From positions 186,001 to 250,000 of the forward strand of contig NZ_RQEV01000008.1 in the NCBI RefSeq assembly GCF_004771275.1: 64,000 nucleotides of DNA. Direction: 5' to 3'. Made by a program: the position numbers and the translations under genes. Source of the stretch: Leptospira fluminis (GTDB lineage: Bacteria > Spirochaetota > Leptospiria > Leptospirales > Leptospiraceae). The notes under the pieces were generated by a model. It did no database searches. It had not been told where the DNA came from and was given only the letters and a program-made list of their open reading frames with translations. Shown here piece after piece: positions 7,975 through 17,310 of this stretch; the first letter of the stretch is position 1, and each line of letters begins with the position of its first letter.

Positions 7975-9192
7975 ATGAAAAAAATGCAGGAATTTCTAAA
8001 GGCGGGACATTTCCCCACGCTCATCAGTTCGTTTTTATATTTCGACTGTAGCTTCATGATCTGGATGCTGCTGGCGGCTTTAGGAGTCTTCCTTTCCGAG
8101 GAATTCTCTCTCGGCCCGGCCCAAAAAGGTTTTATCGTCTCCATTCCTCTCTTAGGAGGAACGCTTATGAGAATCCCGCTCGGAATCCTCTCGGACCGAT
8201 TCGGATCCAAAAAAGTCGCCCTTTGGGGAATGACGATCAGCATGATTCCCCTTTTCTGGGGTTGGCGTTTTGCGGGAACTCTTTCGGAAGTCGCATGCAT
8301 CGGCCTTTTATTAGGAGTCGCCGGAGCAAGCTTTGCGGTCGCACTGCCTCTTGCGAGCAGATGGTATCCTGCGAGATACCAAGGCTTGGTATTAGGTATT
8401 GCCGGAGCCGGAAATAGCGGATCCGTTTTGGCTACCCTGTTTGCACCCGCTTTGGCGAAAAACTTCGGATGGCATGCGGTTTTCGGATTGGCGATGATTC
8501 CCATGGCCTGCGTCTTTTTCTTCTTTTTGTTCACCGCCAAGGATTGTCCGGGCTCGCTCTCCAAGAAAAGTCTGAAGGAATATTTGGCTCCGATCAAATC
8601 CAGAGATGCACTTACTTTCTGCATCCTCTACAGCATCACGTTCGGAGGATTCGTCGGAATCGCCAGCTTCCTCCCTATATTCTTTTACGACCAGTACGGA
8701 ATCGGTAAACTGACCACCGGTTTGTATACCTCTTATTGCATTCTCGGAGCAAGCCTATTACGCCCGTTAGGCGGTTATCTCTCCGACAAATTCGGCGGGG
8801 TGTTCATGATAACGATCGTACTTCTGTTCCTCGCAACCGTTCTCATCGGAATCTCCTTTCTACCTCCGGTCGCCCTAGTGCTTCCTCTCTTCATACTCCT
8901 GATGGCTAGTCTCGGAATCGGCAACGGCTCCGTATTCCAATTGGTTCCTCTTAGATTCAAAAAGGATATAGGAGTCGTCACGGGTTTTGTAGGGGCCTTC
9001 GGCGGCCTGGGAGGATTTTTGATCCCGAATCTTTTGGGTTCGTTAAAATCCCTAACAGGAAGTTTCTCCTTCGGATTCCTTGCGGTAGCCATCGCTTCCA
9101 TCTCCGCTTGCGCTTTGGTTTTCTTTATGAACATTCTGATTTGGAAAAATTCCGATTCGACGGAATCGGATTTGGAAATGGAAGCGACTTAA
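7975..9192 (+). CDS. Nitrate/nitrite transporter, major facilitator superfamily (NarK/NasA type)
   Basis: About 405 residues with roughly twelve membrane helices. It carries the glycine-rich signatures of nitrate/nitrite porters: GIAGAGNSGSV in the first half and GAFGGLGGFLIPN in the second. An MFS loop motif (GILSDRFGSKK) follows the second helix. It should bring nitrate (and perhaps nitrite) into the cytoplasm. The frame is open from a TTG at 7966, but the ATG at 7975 lies 10 bases after GAGG and is the better start. It is the first gene of the sigma-54-driven operon, and nirB follows after 44 bases. Confidence 0.9.
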   Translation: MKKMQEFLKAGHFPTLISSFLYFDCSFMIWMLLAALGVFLSEEFSLGPAQKGFIVSIPLLGGTLMRIPLGILSDRFGSKKVALWGMTISMIPLFWGWRFAGTLSEVACIGLLLGVAGASFAVALPLASRWYPARYQGLVLGIAGAGNSGSVLATLFAPALAKNFGWHAVFGLAMIPMACVFFFFLFTAKDCPGSLSKKSLKEYLAPIKSRDALTFCILYSITFGGFVGIASFLPIFFYDQYGIGKLTTGLYTSYCILGASLLRPLGGYLSDKFGGVFMITIVLLFLATVLIGISFLPPVALVLPLFILLMASLGIGNGSVFQLVPLRFKKDIGVVTGFVGAFGGLGGFLIPNLLGSLKSLTGSFSFGFLAVAIASISACALVFFMNILIWKNSDSTESDLEMEAT

Positions 9193-9236
9193 CCCCGACT
9201 CTGTAAACGGGAAATCTTCGATAAAAGGATATAGAA

Positions 9237-11762
9237 ATGAACAAAAGGAAGTTAGTCATCATAGGAAACGGGATGGTGGGTCACCGTTTCTCCGAAAAAT
9301 TAGTGGAATTCGGAGGCTCGGATAAATTCGAAATCACGGTGCTCGGAGAGGAACCTAGGAGGGCCTACGACAGAGTCCATCTTTCCGAATATTTTTCGAA
9401 CAGATCCGCGGAGGATTTGTATCTCTGCCAACCCGACTGGTATCGGGCAAACGGAATTCGACTCCTGCTCTCCGAGCCCGCCGTCTCCTTGGATTCCGTC
9501 CGCAGAATCGTGACCACCTCCGCCGGAACGGAACTTCCTTTTGACGAATTGATTTTCGCGACGGGATCCGCTCCCTTTGTTCCTAACCTCGAAGGTATAG
9601 ATAAGAAAGGTATCTTCGTTTATCGCACGATCGAAGATTTGGAAAACATCCTTACTTACGGAAAAGGAATCAGGAAAGCCGCAGTGATGGGCGGAGGCTT
9701 ACTCGGACTAGAAGCCGCAAAAGCGCTATTGGATCTTGGCAAGGAAACCCATGTGGTGGAATTCGCCGAAAGACTGATGCCTAGACAGTTGGACGAATCC
9801 GCCTCTTCCATCCTGAGATCCCGCATAGAAGAACTCGGAGTCAGGATCCACTTGGAAACGCAGACGGAAAAAGCCCTGGGCGAATCTAAACTGGAAGGAC
9901 TGCAATTCAAGGACGGAAGTTCTCTGGATGTCGAGATGCTCGTCGTCTCCGCCGGGATACGCCCTCGGGACGAACTTGCGAAACGAAGCGGCATCCAAAC
10001 TGGGGAACGCGGAGGGATCCTGATCGACGATCACCTAAAAACGAACGTCTACGGAATCTATGCGATCGGAGAAGTGGCGTTACACAAGGGATTCGTATAC
10101 GGCCTAGTGGCGCCGGGATACGAAATGGCGGAAACCCTAGCCTACAATCTTTGTAGTCCGATCAACGCTCCTAAATCCTATACCGGATCCGATCTTTCCA
10201 CAAAGCTTAAACTGATCGGCGTGGACGTGGCCTCCTTCGGGGACGGACTCGGACAATCGGAACATATCCCTATCGTATTCAAAAATCCGAGAAGCGGAGT
10301 ATATAAGAAACTCGTAATTTCTCCCGACGGCAAGACCCTTTTAGGGGGAATCCTAGTCGGTGACGTCAAATCCTACGGGAATCTATTGTCGTTGTATCTG
10401 AACAGGATCGAACTACCTTCGGAGCCGGAAACCTTGATCGTAGGTTCGGTCTCTGCGGAAAACCTTTTTGGCGCGGATAACCTGCCCGACGATGCCAAGA
10501 TTTGTTCCTGCAACAACGTCTCCAAAGGGGATATTCTGAAAGCGATCCGAGAGAAGAATTGCTCGGACGTACAATCCTTGAAAGAATGCTCCAAAGCAGG
10601 AACCGGATGCGGCGGTTGCCTCCCGCAAGTGAATTCCCTTCTTAAAACGGAATTAAAAGCGCAAGGGAAAGTGATAAGCGAACACCTCTGCGAGCATTTC
10701 AAATTCTCGCGGCAGGAATTATTCCAAGTCATCAAGGTCAAAGGCCTAAAATCCTATGCGGACGTACTGCATTCCGAAGGAAGCGGCGACGGCTGCGAAA
10801 TCTGCAAACCCGCCGTGGCTTCCATACTCGCAAGCACTTGGAACGAACCTATCTTAAAGCACAGAGAGATCCAGGATACCAACGATAAATTCCTCGCGAA
10901 CATTCAGAAAGGAGGAACGTATTCCGTCGTGCCTAGAATCCCGGGCGGAGAAATCACTCCGGAAAACCTGATTCGAATCGGAGAAGTGGCGAAGAAATAC
11001 GATCTCTATTGCAAAATCACCGGAGGCCAAAGAATAGACCTTTTGGGGGCGAAGTTGGACGACTTGCCTTCCATCTGGGAAGACCTCGTGAAATACGGAT
11101 TCGAAAGCGGGCACGCGTACGGAAAAGCGATGCGGACCGTAAAGAGCTGTGTAGGTTCCACCTGGTGCAGATACGGCGTCCAAGACAGTACCGCATTCGC
11201 GATACGGATAGAGGAACGGTACAGAGGAATCCGAGCTCCTCACAAAATGAAATCTGCGGTATCCGGTTGTATCCGGGAATGCGCGGAAGCTAGAGGAAAA
11301 GATTTCGGAATCATCGCCACCGAAAAAGGTTGGAACCTTTACGTAGGCGGAAACGGAGGCGTGAACCCTAAACACGCGATCCTGTTGGCGGAGGATTTGG
11401 ACGAAGATACCTGCATCCGTTACATCGATCGTTTCATCATGTTCTATATACGCACCGCGGATAGACTGATGCGTACTTCCACCTGGCTGGAACAGTTGGA
11501 AGGAGGAATCGAGTATTTGAAAGACGTAATCATCAACGATCGATTGGGAATCAATTCTCAACTCGAAGGGGAGATGGATCGTTTAGTCGACACATACGTC
11601 TGCGAATGGAAGGATGTCGTGGAAAATCCCGAAAAAAGGGATAAATTTAAGCATTTCATAAATAGCGAAAGTTCCGATCCGACCGTTCGCTTTCAGGAAG
11701 AAAGGGGACAAAAACGCCCCGCCGAACGTAGAACGCACCGCACGGAAGCGGTCCTGAAATAG
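9237..11762 (+). CDS. nirB: Assimilatory nitrite reductase large subunit (NADH, siroheme)
   Basis: This 841-residue enzyme reduces nitrite to ammonium with electrons from NADH. The N-terminal FAD/NAD reductase occupies residues 1-400, with dinucleotide motifs VIIGNGMVG and AAVMGGGLLG. A BFD-like [2Fe-2S] domain follows with Cys423, Cys425, Cys458 and Cys461. A second BFD-like segment (about 480-540) keeps only the CEIC end. The sulfite/nitrite reductase part binds siroheme and [4Fe-4S] through Cys638, Cys644, Cys678 and Cys682 (CVGSTWC and GCIREC). Length and order match NirB/NasB. AGGA sits 7 bases before the ATG. nirD follows after 8 bases. Confidence 0.95.
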   Translation: MNKRKLVIIGNGMVGHRFSEKLVEFGGSDKFEITVLGEEPRRAYDRVHLSEYFSNRSAEDLYLCQPDWYRANGIRLLLSEPAVSLDSVRRIVTTSAGTELPFDELIFATGSAPFVPNLEGIDKKGIFVYRTIEDLENILTYGKGIRKAAVMGGGLLGLEAAKALLDLGKETHVVEFAERLMPRQLDESASSILRSRIEELGVRIHLETQTEKALGESKLEGLQFKDGSSLDVEMLVVSAGIRPRDELAKRSGIQTGERGGILIDDHLKTNVYGIYAIGEVALHKGFVYGLVAPGYEMAETLAYNLCSPINAPKSYTGSDLSTKLKLIGVDVASFGDGLGQSEHIPIVFKNPRSGVYKKLVISPDGKTLLGGILVGDVKSYGNLLSLYLNRIELPSEPETLIVGSVSAENLFGADNLPDDAKICSCNNVSKGDILKAIREKNCSDVQSLKECSKAGTGCGGCLPQVNSLLKTELKAQGKVISEHLCEHFKFSRQELFQVIKVKGLKSYADVLHSEGSGDGCEICKPAVASILASTWNEPILKHREIQDTNDKFLANIQKGGTYSVVPRIPGGEITPENLIRIGEVAKKYDLYCKITGGQRIDLLGAKLDDLPSIWEDLVKYGFESGHAYGKAMRTVKSCVGSTWCRYGVQDSTAFAIRIEERYRGIRAPHKMKSAVSGCIRECAEARGKDFGIIATEKGWNLYVGGNGGVNPKHAILLAEDLDEDTCIRYIDRFIMFYIRTADRLMRTSTWLEQLEGGIEYLKDVIINDRLGINSQLEGEMDRLVDTYVCEWKDVVENPEKRDKFKHFINSESSDPTVRFQEERGQKRPAERRTHRTEAVLK

Positions 11763-11770
11763 GAGTCCAA

Positions 11771-12151
11771 ATGACGACCAAGACCATGGAAAAAAGCAGA
11801 TTTTTAGTCGCTCCGATTTCCAAATTTCCGGAAGACGGGGGAGTTTGCGTAAAAATAGGAAGTTATCAAATCGCAGTCTTCCGCTCCGCTACCCGCGACG
11901 AATGGTTTGCCTGCGATAATTTCTGTCCCCACTCCGGAGATCCAGTATTGTCCAGAGGAATCCTAGGAGATTCCAAGGGAGAACCGAAGGTGGCCTGCCC
12001 CCTTCACAAGCGGAATTTTTCCCTGAAAACAGGGGAATGCATAGGCGGCGAGTCTCACTATAAGGTCGAAATCTATCCGGTAGTGATCGAAGACGGAAAC
12101 GTGTATTTGGAAGTGGACTCGGCTATGGTCCATAAAGGCGAGAATCTATGA
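11771..12151 (+). CDS. nirD: Nitrite reductase small subunit, Rieske-type
   Basis: A 126-residue partner of NirB. It keeps the full set of Rieske ligands, CPH (within CDNFCPHSG) and CPLH, so it probably binds a [2Fe-2S] cluster. Some NirD proteins, such as that of E. coli, have lost these ligands, so this one is closer to the cluster-bearing NasE type. It lies 8 bases after nirB and overlaps the next gene by four bases (ATGA), which indicates translational coupling. GGAG lies just ahead of its ATG. Confidence 0.92.
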   Translation: MTTKTMEKSRFLVAPISKFPEDGGVCVKIGSYQIAVFRSATRDEWFACDNFCPHSGDPVLSRGILGDSKGEPKVACPLHKRNFSLKTGECIGGESHYKVEIYPVVIEDGNVYLEVDSAMVHKGENL

Positions 12152-12945
12152 ACGAAGAAACCCCGCACCTCTACGGTGAAAAAGGCAAAATCTATTTGGT
12201 CGGTGCCGGTCCCGGAGATCCGGAGTTACTCACGGTAAAGGCGGTAAAAACTCTGAGAAAGGCGCAGGTGGTTCTGTACGACGACCTGGTTTCTCCTAGG
12301 ATCCTGAGAGTCTGCAAAAAATCCGCGGAGTTGATCTATGTGGGAAAAAGATCCGGGCAACATAGTTGCCTGCAGGATCAAATCAATTCTAAGATCGCGG
12401 AAGCCGCCGTGAAATTTCGGATCGTAGTCAGATTGAAGGGAGGGGATCCCTCGATTTTCGGACGGGTCGGAGAGGAATATTCCTATCTTCTCTCCCGAGG
12501 TTTCGATTGCGAAATCATTGCCGGAGTCACCACAGGCTCCGCTGTAGCCGCACGATTGGGAATTCCGTTGACACATAGGGATTATTCAAGCGAAATCGTG
12601 CTTCTCTCCGGTCACAAAAAGGACGGTAAAAATTCGGAAGGGTTCCGGAATTTGACCTGTTCGGGTAAGACCTTACTCGTATACATGGGCTTGAACTCTT
12701 TACATACCATCCGTGAAGAGCTCCTGAACGGAGGAAATTCCGAAGACACTCCGGTGGCGATCATAGAGAACGCCACCCTCGAAACGGAGAGAATCGTTAC
12801 GGGAAACTTAAGCTCCATTTTAGAAGCGGCGGAGAACGCCAAAATCCGATCTCCGGCTCTCATTATCATCGGAGATATCGTCCGTTATTATACGGAAACG
12901 AAGGAATTAAAAGAAAGGATCCGAAAAACGTTAAGTGCGCGCTAA
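12148..12945 (+). CDS. cobA: Uroporphyrinogen-III C-methyltransferase (siroheme pathway)
   Basis: A 265-residue SUMT-type enzyme that methylates uroporphyrinogen III twice with S-adenosylmethionine to give precorrin-2, the precursor of siroheme and of B12. Family motifs seen are VGAGPGDPELLT near the N-terminus, YDDLVSPRIL, RLKGGDPSIFGRVGEE and GVTTGSAVAARLGIPLTHR. It has the single-domain length and lacks the dehydrogenase/ferrochelatase part of CysG, so those steps must be encoded elsewhere. Its place at the end of the nirBD operon ties it to siroheme supply for NirB. It overlaps nirD by four bases and is followed by a hairpin terminator. Confidence 0.92.
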   Translation: MNEETPHLYGEKGKIYLVGAGPGDPELLTVKAVKTLRKAQVVLYDDLVSPRILRVCKKSAELIYVGKRSGQHSCLQDQINSKIAEAAVKFRIVVRLKGGDPSIFGRVGEEYSYLLSRGFDCEIIAGVTTGSAVAARLGIPLTHRDYSSEIVLLSGHKKDGKNSEGFRNLTCSGKTLLVYMGLNSLHTIREELLNGGNSEDTPVAIIENATLETERIVTGNLSSILEAAENAKIRSPALIIIGDIVRYYTETKELKERIRKTLSAR

Positions 12946-12946
12946 G

Positions 12947-12962
12947 GCTCGGTTTCCCGAGC
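12947..12962 (+). terminator. Hairpin terminator of the nirBD-cobA operon
   Basis: Two bases after the cobA stop lies a 6-bp stem (GCTCGG/CCGAGC) with a TTTC loop, followed by TTCCTTCT. It sits in the 70-bp gap between cobA and the convergent second nitrate reductase gene. The T-rich tail is interrupted by C, so efficiency is uncertain. Confidence 0.6.
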
Positions 12963-13015
12963 TTCCTTCTCCAATCTCCAGCCGTACCGGCCTCTCCGGA
13001 AAGCGAAAAATCGCA

Positions 13016-16000
13016 TCATTTTTGTATAATATTCTTTAGAATGGTCGTGATTTCCGTTCTGCAAGTTCCGCAACCGGTTCCGGCCCCCGTCCTTTTTCCG
13101 ATTCCCGCCAAGGTGTGCTCCCCGTCGAGAATCGCTTCCCGGATGTTTCCTTCTCCGATTCCGTAACAGGAGCATACAACCCGACCCGACAAGGGTTTCA
13201 CGAATTCTCCTCCGGAAAGGAGTTTTTTCCGCCGGTCGCCTAGCTCTATTCCGGAAAGGATCCATTCCTGGAACTTGCCGAACTCGGACCTGTCCCCCAC
13301 AAGAACGGCGCCGACCAATCTATCGTTACGTATAATACATTTCTTATATATCCTGTTTTTACGGTCCAAAAACAGGATTTCCTCATATTCTTTCTTGAGA
13401 TCTTCCGTGATCTCCAGAGGGGTAGAGGGCAATCTTAGAGAGGCCAGTTCCAAATCGTTGATCCGGAGAATATGGGCGTGTATTGAGCCCGGGTACTCTT
13501 CGAAGGAATAACCGAATATATGCTGGGCCGCAATCCTAGCTTGCTCTTCCGCCGCGGTCACGGTCCCGTACGTACCGGTTTTGTGCTCCGCCGCTTCTCC
13601 GAAAGAGTAGATATCCGGATCGCTGGACCGGAGAAACGAATCCACCTTGATGCCGGCGCCGCAGTCCAAACCGGCCTCCGAAGCGATTTGGAAATTGGGC
13701 TTCGTTCCGATCGCATAGATGATCCCGTCAAAATCGGCGGAGACTCCGTCGCTTAATTTCACCTTTGAGATTCTTTCAGTACCTTCTACTTTGGAAATTT
13801 CCGTTTCGAATAGCAGCTTGATCCCTCTCGCCTCGATTTCTTCCTTGAGAAGTTCGCTTCCCGTCGAGTCCAATTTTCTGGACATGAGACGATTCGAGCG
13901 AACGAGAACGGTGACTTCGACCTGAGCAGCGGACAATACGGCCGCGATCTCCAAGCCTAAAAGCCCCCCGCCTACGATCAATGCTTTGGTGTTCGGAACG
14001 AAGAAGCCGCGAATCCGATCCGCGTCTGACTTACCTCTCAAATTGAAAATTCCCTGCATTTCCTTCGGAACCGGCACCGACGGAGGAACAGCCGAACTTC
14101 CCAAAGCCAAAATCAGTTTATTATAAGAGTGCAGGTTTCCTTTGGAGTCGCGTACTTTCTTCCCTTCCGGATAGACGTTGGTCACGGCCGTATCGGGAAC
14201 CAATTCCAAATTCCAGGAAAGTATTTCCTCCGCGTCCGTCTGCAAAAGTTCGGAAAATTCCTTTTCTCCGCCTATGTAATCCGGAAGTAAAACCCTGGAG
14301 TAAAACGGATTTTCCTCCTTACAGATCACGGTGATCTCGTCGTTCGGAGCCATCTCTCTGTACCGTTTCAGAAAAGCTAATGTGGAACTCCCTCCCCCTA
14401 CGATCAGAATTTTTTCCTTCTTCTTTCTATAGGGAGCGACTCGGACCGCGGAGAACTTAAAACCGGGCTGCTTCGAAAAAGGATCGAAAGCGGAACTGGT
14501 CAGGTTATTGGATCTTGCCTGGTCGGATCCGTTCTTTCTCCCCCAGTGCATGGGTAAAAACACGACCCCTTGTTTGATCGATCTAGTGACGGTCGCTTTG
14601 GCTCGGACGGATCCTCTCGGACTGGAAATGTCCACGATCATCCCTTCCTTAACACCGTATTTCAGCGCATCCTCCGGGTGGATTTCCAGATGCATCTCGG
14701 GCCTATGTTCCCGTAACTTTCTGACCTTTCCGGTGCGGGTCATGGAATGCCATTGGTCGCGGATCCTTCCCGTGGTTAAGACTAACGGAAAGTCCGGAGT
14801 CGTTTTTTCGGATTCATCCTCCGGATCCACCGCGTGAAGTTTTGCTTTTCCGTTCGGTCTATAAAAGATCCGATCCTCGAATAAACGTGAATCGGCCTTA
14901 TCCCCGTTTTTCGGATACGGCCATCGGATCCCTTTTCTGCTCCGGATCAGCTCGTAATCCAAACCGGAAATATCTATTTTCGTACCTTCCGTCAATCCGC
15001 AGTGCTCTAAAAAGATCTCCTCTTCGGTTTCGTAATCGAAGGAGGCTCCGAATCCCATTTTATATGCAAAATCCCGAATGATCCAAACGTCCGGTTTCGC
15101 TTCTCCGGGAGATTCTAGAATCTTAGAAAGATGGGTGATTCTACGGTCGGAACTCGTCATCGTACCTTGTTTTTCCGCCCAACCGGCCGCGGGAAGCACT
15201 ACGTCGGCGTAAGCCAAAGCGGACGAATCTGAAGAGATATCCTGAACTACCACGAATTCGGCGCTCCGCAGTCCGGCCTCCACCACCCTAGCGTCCGGTA
15301 GACTTACCGTGGGATTCGTACATACGATCCAAACGGCCTTCAATTTTCCGGATTTCAAGCTCTCGAACATTTCCACCGCGCTGAGGCCCGGCTCCGAGGG
15401 GATGTCCTTTACTCCCCAAAAATCCGCCACCTGCCTTCTGTGTTCCGGATTCTCCAATTCGCGGTGAGCCGGTAGAAGATTACACAATCCCCCGACTTCC
15501 CTACCCCCCATTGCATTGGATTGTCCGGTCAGGGAAAAAGGTCCGTTTCCGGGCTTCCCGATTTTTCCAGTCAAAAGCGAAAGATTGATTAAAGCGAGAT
15601 TCTTATTCACCCCGACCACGCTTTGATTCAAGCCCATCGCCCAGAGACTGATAAATCCTTTGGACTTGCCGATGATTTCCGCGACCTCGTAAATCAACCC
15701 TGACAAGATTCCGCATATTTCCGCCGCGGTTTCCACCTCGATTTCGAAAGATTTTCTTTTTAGGTCCTCGAATCCTTCCGTATTATATATTATAAATTCC
15801 TTATCTATTTTCCCGTTCTCGATGAGGATCCTGGCGATCGCATGAAATAGATATACGTCCGTTCCCGGACGTATCTGCACGTGCAGGTCCGCGTTTTCGC
15901 AGGTTTCGGTCCTACGCGGATCCACGACGATCACTTTTACGCTCGGATCGGATCTCTTTCTCTCTTCTATTCTTCTGAATACGATCGGATGACACCAAGC

Positions 16001-16531
16001 CGGATTGGATCCGGCGATCAAAAAACAATCCGCGATCTCTATGTCTTCGTACCCGACCGGGACGCAATCCTCACCCAACGACATCTTATAGCCGGTGACT
16101 GCGGAACTCATACAGAGCCTGGAATTCGTATCTATATTGTTCGTTCCCAGAAACCCCTTAGTTAACTTATTTATAATATAATATTCCTCGGTGAGGAGCT
16201 GTCCGGAAACGTAAAAACCCACCGAATCCGGACCGTATTTCCGGATCAATCGTTTGAATTCCTTCGCGGTCCTATCCAACGCGCCGTCCCAAGTGGTTCG
16301 AATCAAATCCTCGGAGCGATTCGAGCGCACCATCGGATGCAAAAGTCTATCCGATCGGTCCATCACGGAATAGTGCAGGTTCATCCCCTTGGAACAAAGA
16401 TTTCCGCGATTCGTAGGGTGATCCGGATCCCCTTGAACGCTAAAATCCGTGGGGCTGGACTTATGAACCAGAAGACCGCAGCCTACCCCGCAGTAAGAAC
16501 AGGTAGTATGAAAGGTTTCTACGGGTTGCAT
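13016..16531 (-). CDS. nasA: Assimilatory nitrate reductase fused to FAD/NAD(P)H reductase and [2Fe-2S] domains (copy 2)
   Basis: A 1171-residue paralogue of the 4080-7589 product with the same three-part architecture. Cys11, Cys14, Cys18 and Cys46 fit the [4Fe-4S] site and Cys140 the molybdenum ligand. The FAD/NAD reductase starts near residue 708 (ILIVGGGSS, then ALIVGGGLLG). The BFD-like [2Fe-2S] tail has Cys1120, Cys1122, Cys1154 and Cys1157. Similarity is clear along the whole length, though many positions differ, so this is not a very recent duplication. It points toward cobA, 70 bp away. The ATG at 16531 is the only start that keeps the first cluster. A sigma-54 match predicts +1 at 16532, again leaderless. 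Confidence 0.9.
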   Translation of the reverse strand: MQPVETFHTTCSYCGVGCGLLVHKSSPTDFSVQGDPDHPTNRGNLCSKGMNLHYSVMDRSDRLLHPMVRSNRSEDLIRTTWDGALDRTAKEFKRLIRKYGPDSVGFYVSGQLLTEEYYIINKLTKGFLGTNNIDTNSRLCMSSAVTGYKMSLGEDCVPVGYEDIEIADCFLIAGSNPAWCHPIVFRRIEERKRSDPSVKVIVVDPRRTETCENADLHVQIRPGTDVYLFHAIARILIENGKIDKEFIIYNTEGFEDLKRKSFEIEVETAAEICGILSGLIYEVAEIIGKSKGFISLWAMGLNQSVVGVNKNLALINLSLLTGKIGKPGNGPFSLTGQSNAMGGREVGGLCNLLPAHRELENPEHRRQVADFWGVKDIPSEPGLSAVEMFESLKSGKLKAVWIVCTNPTVSLPDARVVEAGLRSAEFVVVQDISSDSSALAYADVVLPAAGWAEKQGTMTSSDRRITHLSKILESPGEAKPDVWIIRDFAYKMGFGASFDYETEEEIFLEHCGLTEGTKIDISGLDYELIRSRKGIRWPYPKNGDKADSRLFEDRIFYRPNGKAKLHAVDPEDESEKTTPDFPLVLTTGRIRDQWHSMTRTGKVRKLREHRPEMHLEIHPEDALKYGVKEGMIVDISSPRGSVRAKATVTRSIKQGVVFLPMHWGRKNGSDQARSNNLTSSAFDPFSKQPGFKFSAVRVAPYRKKKEKILIVGGGSSTLAFLKRYREMAPNDEITVICKEENPFYSRVLLPDYIGGEKEFSELLQTDAEEILSWNLELVPDTAVTNVYPEGKKVRDSKGNLHSYNKLILALGSSAVPPSVPVPKEMQGIFNLRGKSDADRIRGFFVPNTKALIVGGGLLGLEIAAVLSAAQVEVTVLVRSNRLMSRKLDSTGSELLKEEIEARGIKLLFETEISKVEGTERISKVKLSDGVSADFDGIIYAIGTKPNFQIASEAGLDCGAGIKVDSFLRSSDPDIYSFGEAAEHKTGTYGTVTAAEEQARIAAQHIFGYSFEEYPGSIHAHILRINDLELASLRLPSTPLEITEDLKKEYEEILFLDRKNRIYKKCIIRNDRLVGAVLVGDRSEFGKFQEWILSGIELGDRRKKLLSGGEFVKPLSGRVVCSCYGIGEGNIREAILDGEHTLAGIGKRTGAGTGCGTCRTEITTILKNIIQK

Positions 16532-16542
16532 ATCAAAGTTCT

Positions 16543-16558
16543 TGCAATTTTCACGCCA
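16543..16558 (-). promoter_or_regulatory. Sigma-54 promoter of nitrate reductase copy 2
   Basis: On the minus strand the bases read TGGCGTGAAAATTGCA. They match the -24 GG, the -12 GC and the spacing of the sigma-54 consensus. With C at -12 (16544), +1 falls at 16532, one base before the ATG. No Shine-Dalgarno sequence is present. The geometry is identical to that of copy 1. Confidence 0.65.
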
Positions 16559-16794
16559 ATCCTAACGTAATCTATACTTCCAAAGGAAGTAGGAACGGAA
16601 AAACGTCAAGTCTTTGGCCGGAGAGAGAGATTTTCGGCCGAACCGAGCCCCTCCTTTCCTTTAGAACGGATCCAAACAAAGATGGTGCAGTTTCGCGGTA
16701 AATTCATTCCGAAGTTCCGGGAGAATCGATTCAGAACCGCGACATTTTGCATAAAATACAACCGCAAAACTCCCACTTTTCTCCCAGGTTCCGC

Positions 16795-17310
16795 ATGAAG
16801 GAGAAAAACAACCACGAAACCCTGCTCTTTTTCTACCTGCACTCCGATCTTTTGGAGGAGATCTGGAACGAGTATAAACGGCAACCGAACCGTGTGCGAG
16901 CGATCCATCTCTTGGATTTTACCTTGGATTCCTTTCCCATCTACGAAGACGTTTCCAAGATGCTCCCGAACGTCATCGGTAAAGTCAAGTCTCCGGAAAT
17001 TCCTTCCGAAAACGGAGGAGAATACGAACTGAAAAAATTGAAACTTTCGATCCGGATTTCCGCAGAACTCTCTGCCGCCGGAGAAAGAAAAACCCAGAGC
17101 AAGCTGGCCTCCAAAAAGCAATCACATCTAAATACGAAGTACTTCTGGGAATTGCAAAAGGAGTTTCTTTCCGAGAAAAACGGGAAAATGAGGGATTTGC
17201 TGGAAGAAAATGCGCAAAACGTGATTCGTTTTAACAACGAGCTGGAACTCCAGCTCATCGAACATTACGGATTCAATTATAGAAAGAAGATCAGCATAGA
17301 CGTTTTATAA
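16795..17310 (+). CDS. Hypothetical protein, 171 residues
   Basis: The frame is open from a TTG at 16747, but the ATG at 16795 is more likely, with AGG eight bases upstream. The protein is soluble, charged and largely helical (LLEEIWNEYKRQPNRVRAIHLLDF near the N-terminus; a Lys/Glu-rich C-terminal half with a likely coiled coil). I recognise no family. It is transcribed away from the nitrate island and has no obvious link to it. Confidence 0.55.
   Translation: MKEKNNHETLLFFYLHSDLLEEIWNEYKRQPNRVRAIHLLDFTLDSFPIYEDVSKMLPNVIGKVKSPEIPSENGGEYELKKLKLSIRISAELSAAGERKTQSKLASKKQSHLNTKYFWELQKEFLSEKNGKMRDLLEENAQNVIRFNNELELQLIEHYGFNYRKKISIDVL

Noticed and set aside
7971..8624. 217-codon minus-strand frame opposite the nitrate transporter
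   Set aside because: The composition (Pro, Lys and Arg in place of hydrophobic residues) is what the antisense of membrane helices gives. The plus-strand frame has clear MFS motifs.
10680..10840. Second BFD-like segment in NirB with only one Cys pair
   Set aside because: I first took this as a damaged domain, but NirB proteins commonly have a second, degenerate BFD-like segment starting LCEHF. It is normal for the family.
10854..11561. 235-codon open frame on the minus strand inside nirB
   Set aside because: It lies wholly within nirB, whose siroheme-ligand motifs are on the plus strand. Its protein shows no domain and no ribosome binding site; it is an antisense shadow.
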